DNA of 64,000 nucleotides, taken from NCBI RefSeq assembly GCF_044465595.1, contig NZ_JBITLV010000002.1:372001-436000 (forward strand), given 5' to 3'. The position numbers were made by a program, and so were the translations under genes. Shown here one piece after another: positions 58,595 to 64,000 of this stretch; position 1 is the first letter of the stretch; every line of letters starts with the position of its first letter. Under the pieces are notes generated by a model. That model searched no databases and had not been told where the DNA came from. It saw only the letters and a program-made list of their open reading frames with translations. This DNA is from Spongisporangium articulatum (GTDB taxonomy: Bacteria; Actinomycetota; Actinomycetes; Actinomycetales; Kineosporiaceae).

Positions 58595-60388
58595 ATGGAA
58601 AAGGGGAACTCCGACCACGAGGCAGAGCTGCCGAGTAGGGGCGAGCTCGAGCAGGTTGCGGCCGTGCTTGACGAGGCGGCCAGGACTCGCGGGCACTACT
58701 CGTTGGCTATGCGAGTCCGTGAACTCCTGGGGCTAGGCGCTCTTCAGGATGCAGATGATGACACCCCGCTCGCCAATCGAGCATTGCTCTGCGCGATTGA
58801 GTACCACATTGAGGTGCAGGAGGTAGGTGGTCAGCGCAGGATCAGATTGGCCCCGGGGCAGGAGTTTACGGACGGGTCCACTCCGCCAGCGGTCAATGAC
58901 GTTGCCGACGATGTTGTGGACGTGTGGCGTGCCCTGATCCTGCTCGTCCGAGAGTCACCCTCATCTGCGCGGCTGCATCATCTGCTCTTCGAACGAGGAG
59001 GCGCGGACAGGGCTCTCCATGCAAGGACTGCGGCCACTGCCTATATCGACTCCGCCGAACGTTGGACTCGTGATCTTGATGCGGTCGATGACTTGAGCGC
59101 AGCGATCCGTCTTAGTCGAGCAGTCGGAGACAACGACACGGTCACCAAGGCCCTGCAGCGGGTGCTGCGGATAGCTGAAGAGCAGCTCGCCCGTGACGAA
59201 CCAGCAGCGGGTGTGGTTGGGCGAGCCCTCCGATTAGCTATCGGGGAGCCTGGATGTCCCGACGCCGTCGACGGCCTGATCGAAAGGGCTGTCAAGGCGT
59301 GGCCCGGAATCAACCAGCGCGACTCCGCCTATGCGCTCCTGCTGATGCGTGCTCGCACAGTCGAGGATCGGCGGAGCGTATGGGAGCTCCGCATTCAGGC
59401 ATGGCTTGACGCAGCTGATAACGAGTCGCTCAAACTCTTGCGGTCAATGCGACTACAACAAGCGATGCGCCTAGCTGAGCAGTCTGGCGATGGGGAACTG
59501 CGGCGACTGGCGGCGTCGCGTCTGCAGACAGTCCGCAATGAGGACCTCGAGATGCTCTGCTTCTCGGCAAGCTCACGGCGCTATCAGGAGGAGTTTGATC
59601 GGTTGGTTGAGCTGTACAGCGCTGGGATTACGTGGAAGGAGGCACTTGGGAGCTTTGCGACCATGCCTCCTCTAAGCGGTGACGTGGAGTCAAACCGTCG
59701 CATAATCCGGGACCGGCAGGCCGCGAATTTTCTCGGAAGCCTCTTTCCGACTTTGCTGCTCGGAGCCGATGGCCTGCCCATGTATGAGGGAACCTCCGAG
59801 GAGGACCGCTTTGATGTCGAACTTGTTCGTTGGGAGTGTGAGCTCATCTCGAATTGGGGTCAGGTGACCTCGGCTGCGCTCCATCGCGTAGTCGAAATTC
59901 ATGGTCTCCCCGCCGAGCAAGACTTGGCGGCCTTCCTCAACTTGCCCATCAGGGAACCAGATGGCCGAGTCGGCCCAGCACTCGCACGGTCGCTCTACCG
60001 ATACTGGTCAGGTGACAGCGAAGGCGCGGCATATACGGTACTGCCACGAGTCGAAGGCATTGTCCGGGACTTGGTGCTGTCTAGCGACTCAGGCATCGGC
60101 ATCTATCGACTCCAGCGCGAACAGATACCGGGCCAATATGCAGGGCTCGGCTATCTGCTCCCACTACTAGGTAGCGAGCTGGGAGTCGACGAGAGTCATA
60201 TCCGCTATCTCAGTGCCGTGCTCCGCCATCCTGCCGGATTCAATCTCCGCAACCAGTTGCTCCACGGATTTTCCTATGGCGCTCCCGGACCCGACACGGC
60301 AGCCATACTCATCCACGTCGCACTGTCCCTGGTGGCCATTCTTCATCAAAACGCATTCAGAGACGGTTCCACTGAGGAACGAGAGTAG
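58595..60388 (+). CDS. DUF4209-like protein with C-terminal HEPN-type RNxxxH motif
   Basis: 597 aa from the ATG at 58595. It is mostly helical. The last ~100 residues read YLLPLLGSELGVDESHIRYL, then RHPAGFNLRNQLLHGFSYG; RNQLLH (Arg552-Asn553...His557) fits both the RNxxxHG signature of DUF4209 and the R-polar-x3-H motif of HEPN ribonucleases. The middle resembles helical repeat. There is no signal or membrane helix. It stands alone, codons are less GC-biased than upstream genes, and it directly follows the tRNA-Ala/recombinase scar. A defence or RNA-cleaving role is an inference from the motif and context. About 490 bp before it (58102-58594) hold only the terminator and the recombinase relic. 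Confidence 0.8.
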   Translation: MEKGNSDHEAELPSRGELEQVAAVLDEAARTRGHYSLAMRVRELLGLGALQDADDDTPLANRALLCAIEYHIEVQEVGGQRRIRLAPGQEFTDGSTPPAVNDVADDVVDVWRALILLVRESPSSARLHHLLFERGGADRALHARTAATAYIDSAERWTRDLDAVDDLSAAIRLSRAVGDNDTVTKALQRVLRIAEEQLARDEPAAGVVGRALRLAIGEPGCPDAVDGLIERAVKAWPGINQRDSAYALLLMRARTVEDRRSVWELRIQAWLDAADNESLKLLRSMRLQQAMRLAEQSGDGELRRLAASRLQTVRNEDLEMLCFSASSRRYQEEFDRLVELYSAGITWKEALGSFATMPPLSGDVESNRRIIRDRQAANFLGSLFPTLLLGADGLPMYEGTSEEDRFDVELVRWECELISNWGQVTSAALHRVVEIHGLPAEQDLAAFLNLPIREPDGRVGPALARSLYRYWSGDSEGAAYTVLPRVEGIVRDLVLSSDSGIGIYRLQREQIPGQYAGLGYLLPLLGSELGVDESHIRYLSAVLRHPAGFNLRNQLLHGFSYGAPGPDTAAILIHVALSLVAILHQNAFRDGSTEERE

Positions 60389-60453
60389 AGCCGTCCGAGC
60401 GGCAAGCGCGGACGCCGACTCTCTGATGCTGATCAGGCGTCCATGGCTCGAAT

Positions 60454-60777
60454 CTAGTTTCCAGCAGCTCGGTATTTGTCAATGACTTCGGCAGGGATAC
60501 GCCCACGCGATGACAGCTCAATGCCGTTGCCGGCTGCCCAGATCCGCACCGCCCTATTGTCGACGCCAGTCGCCACCTGAACCGGCTTTCTTGTGCGTCG
60601 ACCGCTGGTCTTCCGACCCGCGGCTACCCACGGATCGAGGGCTTTCCTAAGCGCTGCGGCGTTCTTCTCGGATAAGTCGATCTCGAAGTCGCGCCCGTCG
60701 AGTCCGAAGCTGACCGTCTCTGCGGCTGCTTTGCCATCGACGTCATCAATGAGTTCAACAGTTGTGTTGGAAGCCAT
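60454..60777 (-). CDS. Lsr2-family nucleoid-associated protein
   Basis: 107 aa from the ATG at 60777. The N-terminal dimerisation domain (VELIDDVDGKAAAETVSFGL, FEIDLSEKNAAALRKAL) and C-terminal DNA-binding domain (VRIWAAGNGIELSSRGRIP) follow the Lsr2 layout; the AT-hook-like core is SRGR, where Lsr2 has RGR. Lsr2 silences AT-rich foreign DNA. As a copy inside a lower-GC island it may silence the island itself rather than be the main cellular Lsr2. It is convergent with the DUF4209 gene. Confidence 0.88.
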   Translation of the reverse strand: MASNTTVELIDDVDGKAAAETVSFGLDGRDFEIDLSEKNAAALRKALDPWVAAGRKTSGRRTRKPVQVATGVDNRAVRIWAAGNGIELSSRGRIPAEVIDKYRAAGN

Positions 60778-60865
60778 GAAAACCATTGTCCACCAGTGAG
60801 GCCTGCCCGCCCATCAGAGGTGCAGTCGACGAGGTCGTGTCTTACGCGCGGCGCCGCCGCCTCGT

Positions 60866-61516
60866 CTATGAACCTTGGGTCGAAGGCAATGGCACGCCGA
60901 TCAGGTCATGGAATCCGTGACCTTGCGAAGCCCAACGTTCGAGTTCAGCTCGCCCGATTAGATGGATCTGGTGTTGAGCGGCGAACAGGCGTGCGTTGCG
61001 ACTGAAGCCGCCATTGGTCACGACGACCACGATGTGGGCGCCGTGGACTTGGCGTGCCGTGCCGTTGACTTGGTAGAGCACGGGGGAGCCGACGTTCTTG
61101 CCGACCGTGGTGTGTTTGCACTGGACGGCCACGACACGTCCGAACGGATCGGTGGCTTTGACATCGAGCGCCTGGTCGTTGCTACCGCCGACGCATTCCG
61201 CGCGGAGGCCGTCTCGACGTAGTAGGTCTCGGCAAGCAGTCTCGAACTGGCTCGGGGTCAGAAGGTCAATATGTCCCAGGGTCAGTCGAACGTTGGCGAG
61301 CCTCTCCGCCCGCTCCGCGACCCGGTGTCGCCAGGCAATGAAGCTGCTGTAGCCGGCGTAGCCGGCCACCAGCAGAATGAAGAGCGCGACGTACCAATGA
61401 GCGGCTAACCACTCATACAGCGATTGGAGAGCGGCCACGATGAGCACAATGATCAGGAAGCCGCCCATGAGCGGGACGGCTACGTCTCCCTGCTTCTTGC
61501 GTCTGCGTCGAGCCAT
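60866..61516 (-). CDS. membrane-anchored restriction-endonuclease-like (Mrr_cat) protein
   Basis: 216 aa from the ATG at 61516. A basic start (ARRRRKKQ) is followed by two membrane helices (about residues 15-36 and 42-62), then a Mrr-type PD-(D/E)xK domain: LTPSQFETACRDLLRRDGLR with Glu92, Asp118 in DQALDVKA, and QCK at 132-134. All catalytic positions are filled. Membrane-tethered Mrr-like nucleases are widespread but poorly studied; a role in degrading incoming DNA is possible. It is on the same strand as lsr2, 88 bp upstream of it. Confidence 0.88.
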   Translation of the reverse strand: MARRRRKKQGDVAVPLMGGFLIIVLIVAALQSLYEWLAAHWYVALFILLVAGYAGYSSFIAWRHRVAERAERLANVRLTLGHIDLLTPSQFETACRDLLRRDGLRAECVGGSNDQALDVKATDPFGRVVAVQCKHTTVGKNVGSPVLYQVNGTARQVHGAHIVVVVTNGGFSRNARLFAAQHQIHLIGRAELERWASQGHGFHDLIGVPLPSTQGS

Positions 61517-61976
61517 GCTTCCACCCCGTCCACCCATGGCTGACGCTCACCATCAGCCACCCCGTGTGTTGATCAACTCACGATAGGTGACAGGTCCGAC
61601 AGTCTTGAAGGGTTAGGCGGCAGGCTATTCGATGCGATGAGGCCGACCGTGCGGAGCCAGTCGGCGCTCGTCAGTGTCGGATACTCGGACATGAAGGCAC
61701 CCGGGCGGGCGGGAATTCTTGCCGGATCCAGCACCCGTCCCGGTGCTGGTCTTAGACTGCTGATCGTCGATCTTCAGCGGACTGGCCAGCGCTGCACTAC
61801 TGCTGCGCGGACGATGAACTCGCCGCCCGAGAATGCGGCCTGGCACCATCCCAAGCCGTGGCTTCCAAGGGAATGCCCGGGCGCTGCACCAGCGCTGCAC
61901 TTCCGCCGCCCGAACTGCTTGCTGCTCGCAATGGGAACAGCCGACGGTGCCAGGATGCTTGGCATGGAATGACGGC
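61517..61976. other. 460-bp region without a recognisable gene
   Basis: This divergent spacer lies between the Mrr-like gene and the aminotransferase relic. It contains two copies of CAGCGCTGCACT (near 61789 and 61890) in the same orientation and otherwise only short shadow frames. Promoters for both flanking genes must lie here, but I could not place them with confidence. Confidence 0.5.
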
Positions 61977-62827
61977 ATGCCTCTGCTCATCGAGGACGGA
62001 CTACCACTCGGCCTGTACAACTACGGGCACTTCACCTCGATGCTTGTCGACCAGAGTGCGGTCAAGGGACTCGGGCTTCATCTGGAGCGATTGCAGCGCG
62101 ACTGCCAGCTGCTGTTCGGGGTGGAACTCGATACCAAAGAGGTTCGGCGGCTGGTTCGGCAGTTCACCGATCGCAGCTCAGGTCCACAGGTCGTACGGGT
62201 CACCGTCTACGACCCGGCACTCGAACTGGGAGCACCGGGGAAGTCGTCACGGCTGCGCGTACTGGTGACCACCAGGGCGGGCAGCGGCGCGGCGCCCAAG
62301 CCGCTGCGGGTGACGACCGACGTCTATAGCCGGGAACTGCCCGCGGTGAAGCACGTCGGACTGTTCGGGACCATTCACCATCGGCGCCAGGCGCAACTGG
62401 CTGGCTACGACGACGTGCTCTCACCGATGCGGCTGGACAGATCAGCGAAGGCGCCACCTGGAACGCTGGTTTCTGGGATGGAACCCGGGTGACGTGGCCA
62501 GCTGCGCCAGTACTGCGAGGCGTGGCGATGCATCTGGTGCGTGAAGTTCTGTCCGACATCGGCGTTGAGAGCGCCGAAGTACCTATGCATGTTTCAGTGG
62601 CACAGTCAGCAGTGCAGGCATTCGCGACGAACGCGATAGTCGGGGTTCGACCAATTGCTGCGATTGACGGCGTAGATCTTCCCGGTGACGACGCTTTCCT
62701 GGTAGCCATACAGAAGGCCTACGCCGCCTTGGTCCCGGCCCCCTGTGAGGTGAACCTGGCATGCCCCAGACCGTCCGCACCTGGACGGGCCGCGAGACGC
62801 GGGCACTGCGCGAGGCGACGCGCATGA
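61977..62827 (+). pseudogene. class IV (PabC/IlvE-like) aminotransferase family gene, frameshifted
   Basis: From the ATG at 61977 the protein reads like a PLP fold-type IV protein: LGLYNYGHFTSMLVDQ, LGLHLERLQRDCQLLFG, and AVKHVGLFGTIHHRR with the likely PLP lysine, then GYDDVLSP. At 62420-62421 the frame breaks. Inserting one base (CTCTCACC to CTCTTCACC) restores the family continuation DAAGQISEGATWNAGFWDG and a normal C-terminal half, which runs in the other frame to 62827. It is a single-base deletion or a sequencing error. The restored gene would overlap the next gene by 67 bp, implying a three-gene operon. Confidence 0.75.
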
Positions 62828-63705
62828 GCCTGCGCGACTTCGCGGCCTATCTCGGCGTCGGTCAGCGGACGGTGCCGAAATGGGAGGCCGGTCGTTCCGC
62901 GATTCAGCTGCGGCCGGAGACCCAGGCCATCCTGGATGCGGCACTAAGCCGCACCACCGAGGACCAGCGAGCGCGCTTCGAGGCATCACTGAACCATGGC
63001 GCGCACGATGTTGGCCCGCGGCCCTCAGGTGGTTCGCGCTTGGAGGTGTCCACGGCCGCCAACGGCGCTCAGGTGGTGCGGGCGCATCCTGTCGACGGCA
63101 AGCAGATGGCCCTCGTCGGAGCGGGGCCGTTCCTGCCGGGTCCCGATAACGAGGTTGTCGAGCTGCCTGCCTTCTACATCGACATCACGCCGGTGACGAA
63201 CCAGGAGTACGCCAAGTACATGGTCGCTACCGGGGCCGCCGCTCCTGCGCACTGGGAGGCAGGTAGCTGCCCACCAGGGCTGCTGGATCACCCGGTGGTC
63301 TTCGTGACACATACCGATGCTGAGCGGTACGCGGCATGGGCCGGCAAGCAACTGCCGAGCAGCCTGGAGCGGGAGAAGGCCCGGGGGACGGGCGGAAACG
63401 TGTATCCGTGGGGCAACCAGCCGTCGCCGGCCAAGTGCAACGTTCGTGAGTCAGGACCAGGTCGCACGACGCCTGTCGATCGCTACCACAGCGGAGTCAG
63501 CGTCTACGGGGTCTACGACCTCAGTGGCAACACCTGGGAGCGGTGCGGTACCGAAACGACACCTGGCAGGTTTGCGCTCAAAGGCAGTGCCTTCACAAGC
63601 CCGTTCACCATGGCCCAAGCGACGGCCTCGAACGATGCGTCATCCATGATGATGGACGATGACACCGGCTTTCGATGTGTCGTGTCGGAAGAAGGGGCGA
63701 CGTGA
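62761..63705 (+). CDS. XRE helix-turn-helix fused to a formylglycine-generating-enzyme (SUMF1) fold, catalytic cysteines missing
   Basis: 314 aa. Residues 1-80 are an XRE-type DNA-binding domain (MSLRDFAAYLGVGQRTVPKWE). Residues 105-310 show the FGE/SUMF1 fold: FYIDITPVTNQEYAKYMVAT, NVYPWGNQPSPAKCNV, GVYDLSGNTWERCG and DTGFRCVV. The active-site segment, which in true FGE carries two cysteines after RGGS, reads LKGSAFTSPFTMAQA here, so formylglycine formation is unlikely and a binding role more so. Its stop overlaps the next start (GTGA), coupling it to the nuclease-like protein. Confidence 0.88.
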   Translation: MPQTVRTWTGRETRALREATRMSLRDFAAYLGVGQRTVPKWEAGRSAIQLRPETQAILDAALSRTTEDQRARFEASLNHGAHDVGPRPSGGSRLEVSTAANGAQVVRAHPVDGKQMALVGAGPFLPGPDNEVVELPAFYIDITPVTNQEYAKYMVATGAAAPAHWEAGSCPPGLLDHPVVFVTHTDAERYAAWAGKQLPSSLEREKARGTGGNVYPWGNQPSPAKCNVRESGPGRTTPVDRYHSGVSVYGVYDLSGNTWERCGTETTPGRFALKGSAFTSPFTMAQATASNDASSMMMDDDTGFRCVVSEEGAT

Positions 63706-64000
63706 GCCCGGCCCCGGGAGGCGAGTCCGACAAGATCGGCAACCGCTACGAGCAAGCCTGGACTGTGCGGCATCTCATCTACGTCCTCGTGGGGCATGGC
63801 GAGTCGATCAAGGTCGAGGACCGCGGCGAAATCGGGGATGGTTCGGAGTTCACGTTCCGCGCGGACGGTGAAGTGCATGTCCATCAAGTGAAGCGGCAAC
63901 ACGGTCTGGTCAATAATTGGTCAGTTCGCTCCTTGCAGAGCCTCGGAATCTGGAAGAACGCTCAGCGTCACGTCGCTCTAGGGCGGACATACCATTTTGT
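63702..64000 (+). CDS. N-terminal part of a nuclease-like protein (PD-(D/E)xK-type, QVK motif), cut by the window end
   Basis: 99 codons are visible from the GTG at 63702, with no stop before the window ends. GNRYEQAWTVRHLIYVLVG, then DGSEFTFRADGEVHVHQVKR, gives Glu49 and Gln62-Val-Lys64, the acid and QxK of a PD-(D/E)xK-like active site. This is the N-terminal pattern of large actinobacterial proteins that join such a domain to a STAND/NTPase body, and it recalls DUF4297/Cap4-type effector domains. The remaining domains are outside the window. It is translationally coupled to the HTH-FGE protein. Confidence 0.75.
   Translation, partial: MSPAPGGESDKIGNRYEQAWTVRHLIYVLVGHGESIKVEDRGEIGDGSEFTFRADGEVHVHQVKRQHGLVNNWSVRSLQSLGIWKNAQRHVALGRTYHF

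Noticed and set aside
58475..58696. 73-codon minus-strand frame overlapping the start of the DUF4209 gene
   Set aside because: No similarity to recombinase or any family seen; it overlaps the real gene's N-terminus.
60410..60442. GGACGCC/GGCGTCC inverted repeat between the DUF4209 and lsr2 stops
   Set aside because: Only 7-bp arms with a 19-nt loop and no U-tract; too weak to call a terminator, though its position between convergent genes is suitable.

Overview
The window is 64 kb of very high-GC DNA from an actinomycete. This is supported by GC-saturated third codon positions, frequent GTG starts, short TAnnnT -10 boxes with leaderless starts, an actinobacterial translational T-box in front of ileS, and the mycobacterium/Streptomyces-like core order tig-clpP1-clpP2-clpX ... 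valS ... folC ... DUF4233-ndk ... rne-rplU-rpmA-obgE-proB ... proA ... nadD-rsfS-gpgP. The genus cannot be fixed from sequence alone; a Frankiales, Geodermatophilales or Cryptosporangiales-type organism is only a guess.

Layout. 1-5 kb: trigger factor and the Clp protease (protein folding and turnover). 5-7 kb: two tandem paralogous membrane-anchored proteins of unknown function, divergent from valS. 7-25 kb: valS, a NUDIX-methyltransferase fusion, a truncated glycosyltransferase, a fatty-acyl-AMP ligase, an EAL phosphodiesterase, ileS behind an Ile T-box, a CPBP protease/SARP regulator/thioesterase operon, and folC. 25-32.4 kb: a ROK-controlled sugar operon (RbsABC-like importer, Gfo/Idh/MocA oxidoreductase, xylose-isomerase-fold isomerase). 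32.4-49 kb: MFS exporter, DUF4233, thioesterase, ndk, the split radical-SAM pair (TIGR03960/TIGR03936 type), RNase E, ribosomal proteins L21 and L27, ObgE, ProB and ProA. 49-57 kb: methyltransferase, a DUF559/AbiEi-like gene bracketed by two copies of a 57-bp repeat, a GT2 glycosyltransferase, nadD, an MMPL exporter facing a small membrane protein/winged-helix operon, rsfS and gpgP.

57-64 kb is different in character. A Fic gene that has lost its catalytic centre is followed by tRNA-Ala(GGC) with a strong terminator. Immediately downstream base composition falls and the genes become accessory: a serine-recombinase C-terminal relic, a DUF4209/HEPN-like protein, an Lsr2-like silencer, a membrane-anchored Mrr-like nuclease, a frameshifted class IV aminotransferase, an XRE-HTH/formylglycine-generating-enzyme-fold protein lacking the catalytic cysteines, and, overlapping it by GTGA, the start of a protein with a PD-(D/E)xK-like QVK motif that runs off the window. 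I read this as a tRNA-anchored island with candidate immunity genes. The last pair is the best candidate for an undescribed system.

Scattered through the core region is a family of long, nearly perfect intergenic palindromes (arms of 19-32 bp, most with the core TGATCATG). Five of six lie between convergent genes, two of them supply the stop codon of the flanking minus-strand gene, and one is a composite of several half-sites. They probably act as bidirectional terminators and look like a dispersed repeat family.
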